Origin: Bacteroidota bacterium
Lineage (GTDB): Bacteria > Bacteroidota > Bacteroidia > Bacteroidales > UBA10428
Length of the DNA stretch: 64,000 nt
Reading direction: 5' to 3'
Assembly (NCBI GenBank): GCA_023442525.1
Contig: JAEZZA010000027.1
Location: 22,405 to 86,404, forward strand
In this document: piece after piece, positions 26,826 through 36,002 of the stretch
Numbering within the stretch: the first letter of the stretch is position 1
Layout: every line of letters starts with the position of its first letter
Notes under the pieces: model-generated
What the model saw: the letters and a program-made list of their open reading frames with translations, nothing else
The model's database searches: none
What the model was told of the DNA's origin: nothing
Program-made: the position numbers and the translations under genes

Positions 26826-28742
26826 CTATGAAATTTTATAAATAATGATCAGAACCAGTATTATGGCTCCGGAAACAAAAGCAATGGCGTAATCGCTAAT
26901 GCGGCCCGACTGGACTCCCTTGATTTTTTCGGAAAACCATGAAATCACCATTGCAATACCATTCATGGTACCATCAACAATATGCCTGTCGAACCAGGCC
27001 ACCGGCCTCGAAACCAGATTGAAGATTACTTTCTTTGTTATAAACAGGTATACTTCGTCTATGTAAAATTTATTATATACTGTATTATATACTGAGCCAA
27101 GCCGCATTTTCAGTTTATCCGGGATGTCGGATTTTTGCTTATAGAAATAATAGGCAACGGCTATACCTGCAAGGGCGATGAGAACAGACGGTATGGCAAT
27201 ATTAAAGTGCATACTGGTTTCGAACGGAACCCGGTTGGCAGAAACGTAATTACCAAAGGGTATGAATCCGGTAAAGGCCGAACCCGTTGCAAGCAGCATA
27301 AGCGGGATGGTCATGGTTAAAGGCGACTCATGCGGAGTATGATGGTAATAAGGATCCCTGTTCCAGAAAATGCCAAAATATAACCGGAACATGTAGAAGG
27401 CGGTGATTCCGGCCACTATATACTCAGTAAAGAACAGGATTTTATTATGTTCCCATGCAGCCACAAGTATTTCATCCTTGCTGAAAAAACCTGCGAATGG
27501 AGGTATCCCTGCTATGGCAAGACACGCGATAAGAAAGGTTATATGTGTTACAGGAAGGTATTTCCGCAATCCTCCCATATCGTTCATAAGGTTGCTGTGT
27601 ACCGCATGAATTACAGATCCTGCACCGAGGAACAGCAATGCCTTGAACATGGCATGAGTAAAAAGATGAAACATCGAAGCCATATATCCCAGTCCATGAT
27701 GGCCCTCATAACCGGAAACACCCAGTGCAAGCATCATGTATCCGATCTGAGAGAGGGTGGAGTAGGCCAGTACCCTTTTGATATCGAATTGGGTACAGGC
27801 TATTATAGCTGCAAATAGCGATGTGAATGCCCCTATCCAGGCAATAACCTGAAGTGCATCGATACTATATGTTATATAAACCGGGAACATTCTGGCCACA
27901 AGAAAAACTCCGGCGACTACCATAGTGGCTGCATGAATCAGAGCGGAAACCGGCGTGGGGCCTTCCATGGCATCGGGCAACCATATATGCATCGGGAACA
28001 TGGCCGATTTTCCGGCTCCGCCCATGAATATGAGCAGAAGTGCCCAGGTAATCACCGACAGACCCATGAATGACGCTCCGGCAATTCCTGCGAATACGGG
28101 ACTTTCAGGATTTGTCAGTTTAACAAAATCAAATGTTCCGGTATAAAACGATAGTAATAATATGCCGATAAGGAAACCCAGATCGGCAAAACGGGTAACG
28201 ATGAAAGCCTTTTTGGAGGCAGCAACAGCTGAAGGTCGTTCGTAATAAAATCCGATCAGGAGGTATGATGAAACACCTACCAGTTCCCAGAAAATATACA
28301 TCTGGAAAAGGTTGGTGGCAATTACTAACCCCAGCATGGAAAAAGTAAACAGCGAAAGAAATGCATAAAACCGGTGGAATCCTTTTTCGCCCTTCATGTA
28401 TCCAAGGCTGTAAATATGTACCATTAATGATACTGTAGTGATGACCACGAGCATCATAACCGAAATAGGATCGAGCATTACGCCCATATCTATTTTCAGC
28501 AGATCAGTAAGATTCAGCCATGTAGTTTTTATTGGTGTGACAATTGGAAATGTCCCTTCAGATGGTCCTGCTACGAAGAAATAATTCCATGCCGTGAAGA
28601 TTGACAAAAGGAAAGATGCAAATAAACCTGTTGTACCCGAGATGCCCGAAACCAGCGGTCTGAACCTGTGCCCGCTTAGTCCGGTTATCAGGAACATGAA
28701 AAGCGGTATCAGCGGAATCCAAATTGCGTAAGTATAGTTCAT
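26826..28742 (-). CDS. nuoL: NADH-quinone oxidoreductase subunit L
   Basis: 638-aa largest antiporter-like subunit with the long lateral helix at the C-terminus. Conserved motifs: MYIFWELVGVSSYLLIGFYYERP (pump glutamate), AGKSAMFPMHIWLPDAMEGPTPVSALIHAATMV and VLAYSTLSQIGYMMLALG. Fourteen bases separate it from nuoK. C-terminal helices about 560-635 fit the traverse helix that braces NuoM and NuoN. Confidence 0.96.
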   Translation of the reverse strand: MNYTYAIWIPLIPLFMFLITGLSGHRFRPLVSGISGTTGLFASFLLSIFTAWNYFFVAGPSEGTFPIVTPIKTTWLNLTDLLKIDMGVMLDPISVMMLVVITTVSLMVHIYSLGYMKGEKGFHRFYAFLSLFTFSMLGLVIATNLFQMYIFWELVGVSSYLLIGFYYERPSAVAASKKAFIVTRFADLGFLIGILLLSFYTGTFDFVKLTNPESPVFAGIAGASFMGLSVITWALLLIFMGGAGKSAMFPMHIWLPDAMEGPTPVSALIHAATMVVAGVFLVARMFPVYITYSIDALQVIAWIGAFTSLFAAIIACTQFDIKRVLAYSTLSQIGYMMLALGVSGYEGHHGLGYMASMFHLFTHAMFKALLFLGAGSVIHAVHSNLMNDMGGLRKYLPVTHITFLIACLAIAGIPPFAGFFSKDEILVAAWEHNKILFFTEYIVAGITAFYMFRLYFGIFWNRDPYYHHTPHESPLTMTIPLMLLATGSAFTGFIPFGNYVSANRVPFETSMHFNIAIPSVLIALAGIAVAYYFYKQKSDIPDKLKMRLGSVYNTVYNKFYIDEVYLFITKKVIFNLVSRPVAWFDRHIVDGTMNGIAMVISWFSEKIKGVQSGRISDYAIAFVSGAIILVLIIIYKIS

Positions 28743-28756
28743 CGTTCTTTCGCTAT

Positions 28757-29074
28757 CTAATACTTTAATTCATTCACCCTGTCCGATTCAATTGAGTTGA
28801 ACCGCCGGTAAATATTTATGATAAGTGCTATGGCAACCGATGCTTCTGCGGCTGCGATTGCGATTATGAATAAAGCAAAAAAATGTCCCTCAAGCCGGCC
28901 GGGATACAGGTACCGGTTAAAAACAACAAAATTGATGTTTACCGAATTCAGGATCAATTCAATTGACATTAATAATGTTATCAGGTTTTTCCGCGTAAGA
29001 AAGCCGTAAACCCCAATAAAGAATACAAGAGTGCTTACAATCAGAAAATGAGTTATAGGAATTCCGTGTATCAT
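28757..29074 (-). CDS. nuoK: NADH-quinone oxidoreductase subunit K
   Basis: 105-aa three-helix membrane subunit. The two conserved glutamates are present in LLMSIELILNSVNINFV and IAAAEASVAIALIINIYRR, the residues that carry protons in this MrpC-like protein. Gap of 14 bases on each side within the operon. Confidence 0.95.
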   Translation of the reverse strand: MIHGIPITHFLIVSTLVFFIGVYGFLTRKNLITLLMSIELILNSVNINFVVFNRYLYPGRLEGHFFALFIIAIAAAEASVAIALIINIYRRFNSIESDRVNELKY

Positions 29075-29088
29075 ACAGTTCTGTAGTC

Positions 29089-29643
29089 TTACTGATTTTG
29101 AATTTCTTTAGTCTCATCTTTCACAGGCTCGGCGCCTTTTTTCTCGCGCCGGGCTATTACAATGGCACCAATCATTGCTGCCAGTAAAAGAATACTGATT
29201 ATTTCGAATGGCAGTGCATAACCATTGTTTCCGGTTTCCATGAGTTGTTTGCCGATCACTTGCATATCAACCTCAATGGTTTCTTCTGTGGATGCTTTGA
29301 ACGGAAATGAAAGAAAGGTAATTATGGTAATTCCTGCCCCGGCAATGGCAACTGTCAATGCCGGAATGACCGTCATCAGTGGAGGACGCTCAAATTTATG
29401 ACTTATGTGATGGGTGAGCAGGATTGAAAAAATGACCAGAACAACAATACCGCCGGCATACAAAGCAAGCTGAACACCCGCAAGAAACTGGTATTGCAAG
29501 AGGAAGTAAAAACCTGAAGTGGCAACAAGCGAAAAAAGCAGGTAAACAGCAGCGCGTAAAATCCTCCGGCTTGTAACGGTCAACAGCGCAAAAACCAGGA
29601 TAGTGGCTGAGAAAAGGTAAAACATGAAAACATTTGCGCCCAT
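29089..29643 (-). CDS. nuoJ: NADH-quinone oxidoreductase subunit J
   Basis: 184-aa membrane subunit with five helices. AVYLLFSLVATSGFYFLLQYQFLAGVQLALYAGGIVVL contains the family's third helix (the pi-bulge region that changes with the redox state). A charged tail rich in Glu and Lys follows. It overlaps nuoI by one base, so the two are coupled. Confidence 0.93.
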   Translation of the reverse strand: MGANVFMFYLFSATILVFALLTVTSRRILRAAVYLLFSLVATSGFYFLLQYQFLAGVQLALYAGGIVVLVIFSILLTHHISHKFERPPLMTVIPALTVAIAGAGITIITFLSFPFKASTEETIEVDMQVIGKQLMETGNNGYALPFEIISILLLAAMIGAIVIARREKKGAEPVKDETKEIQNQ

Positions 29644-30122
29644 TATTTTACAGCTTTTTTAAGTGATGATCCGGGTTGATTCAGTTGTTTAACCAACCTG
29701 TCGCGGTTAAAAACCGAATTTTCAAATTCATGTCCAAAAGCCAGTGCGTCTGAAGGACATGTCTTTACGCATAGTCCGCAGAATGTACACATGCCCAGGT
29801 TATACATATGCCTGTCGATAACCCTTACCTCCTTGCCTTCGGCATTCATTTCCTTTTTGGTAATTACCTGGATGGTTCCGTTAGGGCAGTTAGTCTGACA
29901 AATTCCACAGCCGGTACATTTGTGCTGGTTGTTTTCATCGTGAGGCATTATGATCTCGCCCTTGTAACGCTCGGTCATTTTTAATTCGCCGCGGTTTTCG
30001 GGATACTTCTGGGTAACAATTTCACGCGGACTGATAAAATACCTGCCGGTAAGTCGCATGCCGTTGACCAGGGTTTTGAGCCCTGACCATATTTCCTTTA
30101 TATATATTACGATTGCTTTCAT
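29643..30122 (-). CDS. nuoI: NADH-quinone oxidoreductase subunit I (2x[4Fe-4S])
   Basis: Ferredoxin-like subunit of the peripheral arm, 159 aa from the ATG at 30120-30122, which I prefer because an upstream start at 30203 would overlap nuoH by 79 bases and adds non-conserved residues. Two [4Fe-4S] motifs are present: CTGCGICQTNCP and CTFCGLCVKTCP. They pass electrons toward the NuoB cluster N2. With no NuoEFG in this operon, these would be among the first clusters reached by the unknown electron donor. Confidence 0.94.
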   Translation of the reverse strand: MKAIVIYIKEIWSGLKTLVNGMRLTGRYFISPREIVTQKYPENRGELKMTERYKGEIIMPHDENNQHKCTGCGICQTNCPNGTIQVITKKEMNAEGKEVRVIDRHMYNLGMCTFCGLCVKTCPSDALAFGHEFENSVFNRDRLVKQLNQPGSSLKKAVK

Positions 30123-30124
30123 AA

Positions 30125-31231
30125 TTAAAAATGCCAGCCCATTAAGGTTAGAAATGCCACAACCAGGATATTTACCAGGTTGACAGGCAGCAGATACTTC
30201 CATTCGAGCGTAAGAAGCTGGTCAATCCTTAAGCGGGGGAATGTCCATTTAAACCACATCATGATGAATATTACCACAAACACTTTCATAAAAAACCAAA
30301 CAAGCGGTGGTATGAAATCCATCAGGTGATTGAAGGCGGTATTGTCGCCGAAGTGCAAGGGCATCCATCCGCCAAAAAACACGGTCACGGCAATTGAAGC
30401 TACAATGAACATGTTCATATATTCGGCAAGAAAGAAAAATGCGAATTTAATCCCCGAGTATTCCGTATGGAACCCTGCGGTGAGTTCCGATTCAGCTTCA
30501 GCCAGATCAAAGGGTCCCCGGTTGGTTTCAGCAGTACTGGCAATGAGAAAGACTATAAAGGCAATAAATGCAGGGATGTGTCCTTTGAAAATCCACCATC
30601 CGTTAGCCTGGCTTTCCACAATTTCGGATAACTGCATGGTACCTGAAAAGACTATTATCGTCAGAAGTGAAAGTCCCACCGATAATTCATAACTGATTAC
30701 CTGGGCACCGCTACGCATGGCGCCGATAAGTGAATACTTGCTGTTGCTTGACCATCCGGCGAGCAAAATTCCCACTACGCCCACCGATGACACTGCTATT
30801 ATATAAAAGATGCCTATATTAAAATCGATTGCATGCAGACCTTTTGCAAAGGGTATGGCTGCAATGGCCATGAAGGAGGCTATAATAACAATAAACGGAG
30901 CGATGTTAAACAATAACTTGTCGGCATTTTTTATGGGAATCAATTCCTTCATCAGAAGCTTGATCAGGTCGGCAATTGTTTGAAAAATCCCTCCCGGGCC
31001 CACTCTGTTGGGGCCGAGACGATTTTGCATAAAAGCACATACTTTTCTTTCGGCATAAACCAGGAACAATCCCAGAAGAGCATAAAAGATAAGAAAAACC
31101 AGTCCCACAATCACAAGTTCTGTGAACACAGCCCAACCGGGCGACATTGCAGCGTTCAGGCTTTTGTCGATCCAGCCGGTTAAATTTGAGAAGTCGTATA
31201 TATTTAAATTCATATATGTCTGTTTGGTCAC
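30125..31231 (-). CDS. nuoH: NADH-quinone oxidoreductase subunit H
   Basis: 368-aa membrane subunit that forms the quinone chamber with NuoB and NuoD. Signature loops: AERKVCAFMQNRLGPNRVGPGGIFQTIADLIKLLMKE and TNRGPFDLAEAESELTAGFHTEYSG, both with their conserved acidic and basic residues. The first codon is GTG (31229-31231), overlapping the nuoD stop by four bases; an ATG at 31213 is an alternative start. Confidence 0.96.
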   Translation of the reverse strand: MTKQTYMNLNIYDFSNLTGWIDKSLNAAMSPGWAVFTELVIVGLVFLIFYALLGLFLVYAERKVCAFMQNRLGPNRVGPGGIFQTIADLIKLLMKELIPIKNADKLLFNIAPFIVIIASFMAIAAIPFAKGLHAIDFNIGIFYIIAVSSVGVVGILLAGWSSNSKYSLIGAMRSGAQVISYELSVGLSLLTIIVFSGTMQLSEIVESQANGWWIFKGHIPAFIAFIVFLIASTAETNRGPFDLAEAESELTAGFHTEYSGIKFAFFFLAEYMNMFIVASIAVTVFFGGWMPLHFGDNTAFNHLMDFIPPLVWFFMKVFVVIFIMMWFKWTFPRLRIDQLLTLEWKYLLPVNLVNILVVAFLTLMGWHF

Positions 31232-32358
31232 CTGTCGATATCAGGGATTACCAGATCGAGGGATCCGCTTATTGCTATCAGATCCGCAATCTTATATCCC
31301 GGGGCAAGCTTACTAATTACGAACAGATTTGAAAAATTGGGGGTTCTGAACCTTACACGCCAGGGCGTTTTATTGCCGTCGCTCACAATGTACACGGCCA
31401 GTTCACCCCTGGCAGTTTCTACCCTTTGAAAGTACTCTCCGGCAGGAAGTCTCAGAACAGGTTTCATCTTAACAGCATAATCACCTTCAGGAATGTTGTC
31501 GATAAGCTGTTCGATAATATTCATCGATTCATACATTTCGGCTATACGCACTTTATATCGTGCCATGGTATCCCCATCGGTCATGAGAATCTCGTTGAAA
31601 TTCAGATTGAGATAGGCACCGTATGGGTCGGTTTTCCGGATATCACATGAGAATCCCGATGCTCGTGCTGCCGGTCCTGTTACCCCGTACTGAATTGCAT
31701 CTTCACGACTCATGGGGGCTATATTGCATGAGCGTTCCCTGAATATCACATTTTCAGTAAGGAGTTGATCGTATTCGGGTAGCTTTTGCCGGAAATAGCT
31801 GATAAATTCTTTTGTTTTTTTCCGGAAATTGGGATGAATATCAGTCATCAGGCCTCCAGGAGTATTCACACTCTGAATAAGCCGGGTGCCGAACGATTCT
31901 TCATAAATATCAAGAATTTTCTCACGATCTCTGAGACCATAGAAAAAGGTAGTCAGCGCACCCATATCCATTCCCATGGCACTCCACCAAAGCTGATGCG
32001 ATGCGACGCGGTTGAGCTCGTCGATTATGCAGCGAATGACAGTAACCCTTTCCGGAACCGACACTTCAAGTGCTTTTTCAACACAAAGGCAAACGGCTTC
32101 GTTATTCATGTGGGCCGACAGGTAATCCATCCGGTCGGTAAGATGAATGATCTGAGGATAGGTAAGGCGCTCACACATTTTCTCGATACCGCGATGGATG
32201 TAGCCGCAGTGCGGTATTACCTTCTGAATGGTTTCACCTTTAAGGTAAACTTCAAATCGTAATACGCCATGAGTTGAGGGATGCTGGGGACCGACATTTA
32301 TGATGTAATCCTCTTCTTCACCCAGGATAATATTCTTTACTACTTCGTCTTGCATCAC
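31228..32358 (-). CDS. nuoD: NADH-quinone oxidoreductase subunit D
   Basis: 376-aa 49-kDa-type subunit, descended from [NiFe]-hydrogenase large subunits, that lines the quinone site. GPQHPSTHGVLRFEVYLKGE holds the quinone-binding His pair, and HCGYIHRGIEKMCE and DRMDYLSAHMNNEA follow. Separate from nuoC here, whereas Bacteroides and E. coli carry fused nuoCD. Four-base overlaps with both nuoC and nuoH. Confidence 0.96.
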   Translation of the reverse strand: MMQDEVVKNIILGEEEDYIINVGPQHPSTHGVLRFEVYLKGETIQKVIPHCGYIHRGIEKMCERLTYPQIIHLTDRMDYLSAHMNNEAVCLCVEKALEVSVPERVTVIRCIIDELNRVASHQLWWSAMGMDMGALTTFFYGLRDREKILDIYEESFGTRLIQSVNTPGGLMTDIHPNFRKKTKEFISYFRQKLPEYDQLLTENVIFRERSCNIAPMSREDAIQYGVTGPAARASGFSCDIRKTDPYGAYLNLNFNEILMTDGDTMARYKVRIAEMYESMNIIEQLIDNIPEGDYAVKMKPVLRLPAGEYFQRVETARGELAVYIVSDGNKTPWRVRFRTPNFSNLFVISKLAPGYKIADLIAISGSLDLVIPDIDR

Positions 32359-32807
32359 CTGATGATCATTCTGTTTTCGTCTGTAAAATCCTTTCTAAGC
32401 GGAAATCCATAGTCGTCTTCAAGGAAAAGACGCCTCAGGTCGGGATGATTCCTGAACTGTATTCCAAAGAGGTCATAGACTTCACGTTCCTGGTATTCCG
32501 CGGTTTTCCATATGTCGGAAACCGAATCGGTAACCGGATCGTTCCTGTCGATCCTGGTTTTTACGACAACCGTATGCCTGAATGAAGTGGAAGTAAGATG
32601 ACAAACAATCATAAAATGATCGTTCCAGTCAACAGCCGTGAGGCTTATCAGGTAATCAAAGTTCAGAACCGGATCGGATTTGAGTTTCATGCAGAACTCA
32701 TGGTATGAGTCGCTGGCGACAACAAGCTCGATATACTGACTGCCATTGGCAGGAGTAATTTCGGGTGAAAGTTGTGAAATATATTGCTTCAGTGAAATGT
32801 TGTCCAT
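32355..32807 (-). CDS. nuoC: NADH-quinone oxidoreductase subunit C
   Basis: 150-aa 30-kDa-type subunit of the connecting module. The family signature is EREVYDLFGIQFRNHPDLRRLFLEDDY near the C-terminus. It has no cofactor. Unfused to NuoD and overlapping it by four bases; six bases follow nuoB. Confidence 0.95.
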   Translation of the reverse strand: MDNISLKQYISQLSPEITPANGSQYIELVVASDSYHEFCMKLKSDPVLNFDYLISLTAVDWNDHFMIVCHLTSTSFRHTVVVKTRIDRNDPVTDSVSDIWKTAEYQEREVYDLFGIQFRNHPDLRRLFLEDDYGFPLRKDFTDENRMIIR

Positions 32808-32813
32808 CTGCCG

Positions 32814-33377
32814 TTACGGTTTTGAAGTTTCATCCTGCTCTGGCAACGAAAGATTGCGTTCACCCTTTATTTTTCGTTGCAGTTGCATAATACCATAAAG
32901 AAGGGCTTCTGGTCGTGGAGGACAGCCCGGTATGTACACATCAACAGGAATGATCTGATCAACACCGCGGACTATCGTGTAGGAATTATAATAAAAAGGA
33001 CCTCCGCTGATGGCGCACGATCCCATGGCAATTACCCACTTGGGGTCGGCCATCTGGTCGTACAGGCGTTTAAGCACGGGCGCCATTTTATGTACTATGG
33101 TACCGGCAACAACAATAACATCGGCCTGCCTTGGTGTAGCCCTGTACACTTCAACTCCAAAGCGAGCAAAATCGTGACGGGGTGCGCCTGTTGCCATCAT
33201 TTCAATACCGCAGCAACTGGTGGCAAATGTGAGGGGCCATACCGAATTCGATCTGCCCCAGTTGATAATATCATCGATGGTGCTCAGGATAACATTTCCG
33301 CCCGATTTATTAAGAAGTTCCAGGCTTTCATTATCCTTGAACTCCTCATATTTCATAGATTTTATCTTTATACCCAT
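32814..33377 (-). CDS. nuoB: NADH-quinone oxidoreductase subunit B (cluster N2)
   Basis: 187-aa subunit holding the terminal [4Fe-4S] cluster N2 that reduces quinone. Ligands are visible: tandem cysteines in FATSCCGIEMM, one in MGSCAISGG and one in PGCPPRPEAL. APRHDFARFG is another hallmark. The ATG at 33377 gives a 10-base overlap with nuoA; an ATG at 33356 would start at MKYEEFKD and is also plausible. Confidence 0.96.
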   Translation of the reverse strand: MGIKIKSMKYEEFKDNESLELLNKSGGNVILSTIDDIINWGRSNSVWPLTFATSCCGIEMMATGAPRHDFARFGVEVYRATPRQADVIVVAGTIVHKMAPVLKRLYDQMADPKWVIAMGSCAISGGPFYYNSYTIVRGVDQIIPVDVYIPGCPPRPEALLYGIMQLQRKIKGERNLSLPEQDETSKP

Positions 33378-33718
33378 TTTAACGCGTCTTTACGCCAGGC
33401 ATATAACAGTCCGAGACCGAGTATTAAAAAGAATATGAGAATTTCAATGAAAGCCCTGATCCCTATTTCTCGCATCACTATGCCCCATGGGAAAATGAAT
33501 ACGGTTTCCACATCAAAAATAAGGTATATTATTGCGAACAGATAATAGCCTACATTGAATTGTATCCAGGCAGGACTTTTCACCGGAATCCCACACTCGT
33601 AGGGTTCCGATTTTGCAGGATTTACAGAGGATGGAGCCAGATATTGGGCAAAAAGAATTGCACCGCCAACCAGAATAACTCCTATAACGAAGAAAAGAAC
33701 CAGCGTTTCGCTACTCAT
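33368..33718 (-). CDS. nuoA: NADH-quinone oxidoreductase subunit A
   Basis: 116-aa three-helix membrane subunit, first gene of nuoABCDHIJKLMN. KSEPYECGIPV is the conserved loop whose cysteine reports the active/deactive state in complex I, and IYLIFDVETVFIFPWG is the acidic second helix. I use the ATG at 33716-33718; an upstream start at 33772 adds 18 residues not typical of the family. No nuoE, nuoF or nuoG lies in or near the operon. Confidence 0.94.
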   Translation of the reverse strand: MSSETLVLFFVIGVILVGGAILFAQYLAPSSVNPAKSEPYECGIPVKSPAWIQFNVGYYLFAIIYLIFDVETVFIFPWGIVMREIGIRAFIEILIFFLILGLGLLYAWRKDALKWV

Positions 33719-33828
33719 TGGTAAAAATATGTCTGTTATATACTCTGAACAGAAAAGGACGTAAATATACAAAAAAACATATATGTTGATATTTTATCCA
33801 AAAAAACTAAAAAGAGCACCGGTTATGC

Positions 33829-33836
33829 TATATTTG
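33829..33836 (+). promoter_or_regulatory. -7 promoter box (TATATTTG)
   Basis: Exact TAnnTTTG match 17 bases before the NDH-2 start codon, in the divergent region shared with nuoA. Confidence 0.5.
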
Positions 33837-33853
33837 CCGATAACCAATTCTCA

Positions 33854-35140
33854 ATGTATCTTGCAAATATACCTGATGATGACAGGAAGCGAATTGTAAT
33901 TGCCGGCGCAGGTTTCGGGGGGTTAAAACTGGCTCATCGTCTGGCAGGCAGCGATTATCAGATAGTACTGATTGATAAAAACAACTACCATTCATTTCAA
34001 CCTCTATTTTACCAGGTGGCGACTTCCGGCATCGAACCCAGCGCCATTTCATTTCCATTACGGAAAGCCTTCCATCGCATAAATAACATTCATGTAAGAA
34101 TTGCCCGCATACTCAGGGTGAATAGTTCATCGAATGTTCTCGAAACCAGCATTGGTGAGATCAAATATGACTACCTGGTTATTGCCCTTGGAGCCGGAAA
34201 TAATTTCTTTGGCAACGATTCGATAACGCGTTATGCCCATCCAATGAAAAGCATAGGTGAATCGCTTGGTTTAAGGAATACCATTCTGCAGAATTTCGAA
34301 AAAGCTCTGAATACTTCCGATCCCGATGAACAGAGGGCATTAATGAACCTGGTGATTGTGGGAGGCGGACCAACCGGTGTGGAACTATCCGGGGCAGTTT
34401 CTGAAATGAAAAGATACGTGCTGCCAAAAGATTACCCTGAACTGGATTTCAATAAAATGCAGATCTACCTTATTGAAAGCGGTAAGAAATTACTAGGTGC
34501 CATGTCGGAAACTTCCTCGTTAAAGGCATTACGGTATCTGAACCGGATGAGGGTCCGGGTAATTCTGGGTAAGACGGTAGTAAATTTCGATGGTAATAAG
34601 GTATATCTTAACGACCAGTCGTCTTTGTTGACAAAGACACTGATCTGGGCTGCCGGAATAAAGGGAAACCAGATTGAAGGAATAAACGGTGAAGCCATCG
34701 GACCGGGTGCCAGGCTCAGAGTGGATTCGTACAATCGTGTAACCGGCTATGATAATATTTATTCCATCGGGGATATCTGTATCATGGAGGGTAAAAATCG
34801 GCCCAAAGGCCATCCGCAGGTGGCACAGGTAGCCATCCAGCAGGCCAAAAACCTCGCATCGAATTTCAGGGCTATGCTAAAAAACAAGCCATTAAAAGCT
34901 TTCAATTATAAAGACCTTGGAACACTCGCTACCGTGGGCAGGAATAAAGCGGTAGTCGATCTTCCGTTTATCCGCTTCCAGGGTTTGCCGGCCTGGTTCT
35001 TTTGGATGTTTGTGCATCTGATGTCGATAGTAGGCGTAAAAAACCGGCTGATGATTTTTATTAACTGGGCCTATCATTATTTTACCTACGATCAGAGTCT
35101 TCGCCTGATCATTAAACCCAAAATAAAAGAACCGGCTTAA
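33854..35140 (+). CDS. Type II NADH:quinone oxidoreductase (NDH-2-like)
   Basis: 428-aa FAD-dependent, non-proton-pumping NADH dehydrogenase bound to the membrane surface. First dinucleotide fold: IVIAGAGFGGLKLAHRL (about 15-31), with NYHSFQPLFYQVATSG typical of NDH-2. Second fold: LVIVGGGPTGVELSGAVSEM (about 165-184) for NADH. The FAD-binding YSIGDICIM and the quinone-side HPQVAQVAIQQAKNLA follow. A C-terminal amphipathic/hydrophobic segment (about 370-410, FFWMFVHLMSIVGVKNRLMIFINW) would attach it to the membrane. It is divergent from nuoA, so a pumping and a non-pumping dehydrogenase share one intergenic region. Confidence 0.92.
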   Translation: MYLANIPDDDRKRIVIAGAGFGGLKLAHRLAGSDYQIVLIDKNNYHSFQPLFYQVATSGIEPSAISFPLRKAFHRINNIHVRIARILRVNSSSNVLETSIGEIKYDYLVIALGAGNNFFGNDSITRYAHPMKSIGESLGLRNTILQNFEKALNTSDPDEQRALMNLVIVGGGPTGVELSGAVSEMKRYVLPKDYPELDFNKMQIYLIESGKKLLGAMSETSSLKALRYLNRMRVRVILGKTVVNFDGNKVYLNDQSSLLTKTLIWAAGIKGNQIEGINGEAIGPGARLRVDSYNRVTGYDNIYSIGDICIMEGKNRPKGHPQVAQVAIQQAKNLASNFRAMLKNKPLKAFNYKDLGTLATVGRNKAVVDLPFIRFQGLPAWFFWMFVHLMSIVGVKNRLMIFINWAYHYFTYDQSLRLIIKPKIKEPA

Positions 35141-35146
35141 CACCAC

Positions 35147-35163
35147 CCACCCCGTCGGGGTGG
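35147..35163. repeat. GC-rich palindrome, REP-like (copy 2)
   Basis: CCACCCC-GTC-GGGGTGG, the same core and loop as 454-476, seven bases after the NDH-2 stop. No T run follows. Confidence 0.6.
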
Positions 35164-35259
35164 TCGAATTATGTTAAGTAGAAGAGGTATTATTTTCATA
35201 TTTTATGAAAATTCAGTAATCCTATCCGGTTCTTATTTGTTGAGATAGAAAAAGGGTTT

Positions 35260-35988
35260 ATGAAAAGAGAAAAGACAACCGGCCTGCGAACAAGTCGTCT
35301 TAATGAATTGCAGGCCAGATACCGCGAATTGGAGCCTGTTATCCAGGATGCGAATATCAAAAGGGCTCTGTCGGTCATGTATGGAATGTTGCAGGAAACC
35401 TGGAACGTGATTGATCAGCAAAACGACCCTGTTCTTCAGGAGAGGTCCATTGACGAAATTTTCTATTTATATAAAAATGCCCCGAAGATGGAGGGCCGTG
35501 CTCTGAACAAGCCCATCGATGAGGGTAGGCAGGCACCTGATTTTGAACTGCCCGATATTAAAGGGAAAAAAGTAAGGCTTACCGATTACAAAGGCTCTTA
35601 TGTTTTGCTCGTGTTTTATCCACTCGATTGGAGCCCGGGATGCAGTCAGCAACTCGACCTTTATGAAAGTGAGATGGAAGAATTCGAAAAAAGGAATTTC
35701 AAACTCATTGGCATTTCTGTGGATAGTATATACAGTCATGGTGCCTGGGCAGCCGTTCGAAACATAACATTTCCTTTACTTTCTGATTTCAATCCCAAAG
35801 GAGAAACGGCGCGTAAGTACGGTGTTTATCGTCAAGAGGAAGGCTTTAGTGAAAGAGCATTATTTATTGTCGATCCATCGGGAATAATTCGATATAGCAT
35901 GGTATCACCCTTGATACATCATATTCCTGATATTTACGACCTGTTTAAAAAGATGGATAAGATCAAAAAGCCAGTAATTACAGTATAA
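35260..35988 (+). CDS. Peroxiredoxin (AhpC/TSA family) with N-terminal extension
   Basis: 242-aa thiol peroxidase that reduces hydrogen and organic peroxides. The thioredoxin-fold domain starts at about 90 (QAPDFELPDIKGKKVRL) and has the peroxidatic centre PLDWSPGC, fitting PxxxSxxC with Cys128, then GISVDSIYSHGAWA. No second cysteine is evident in the C-terminal part, so it may be a 1-Cys enzyme needing an external thiol. Residues 1-85 form a helical, charged extension not found in standard AhpC; its role is unknown. The glutaredoxin-like gene follows after 14 bases and is a natural reductant candidate. Confidence 0.9.
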   Translation: MKREKTTGLRTSRLNELQARYRELEPVIQDANIKRALSVMYGMLQETWNVIDQQNDPVLQERSIDEIFYLYKNAPKMEGRALNKPIDEGRQAPDFELPDIKGKKVRLTDYKGSYVLLVFYPLDWSPGCSQQLDLYESEMEEFEKRNFKLIGISVDSIYSHGAWAAVRNITFPLLSDFNPKGETARKYGVYRQEEGFSERALFIVDPSGIIRYSMVSPLIHHIPDIYDLFKKMDKIKKPVITV

Positions 35989-35990
35989 TC

Positions 35991-35996
35991 AGGAGG
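35991..35996 (+). promoter_or_regulatory. Canonical Shine-Dalgarno site AGGAGG
   Basis: A perfect AGGAGG lies six bases before the ATG at 36003. Bacteroidota rarely use such sites, since their ribosomes occlude the anti-SD, so this is unusual here. It favours 36003 over the internal ATG at codon 17 (36051). Confidence 0.7.
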
Positions 35997-36002
35997 AATA
36001 CC

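Noticed and set aside
32877..33545. 222-aa plus-strand open frame across nuoB and nuoA
   Set aside because: Antisense to conserved complex I genes with cluster ligands; no promoter or domain supports it.
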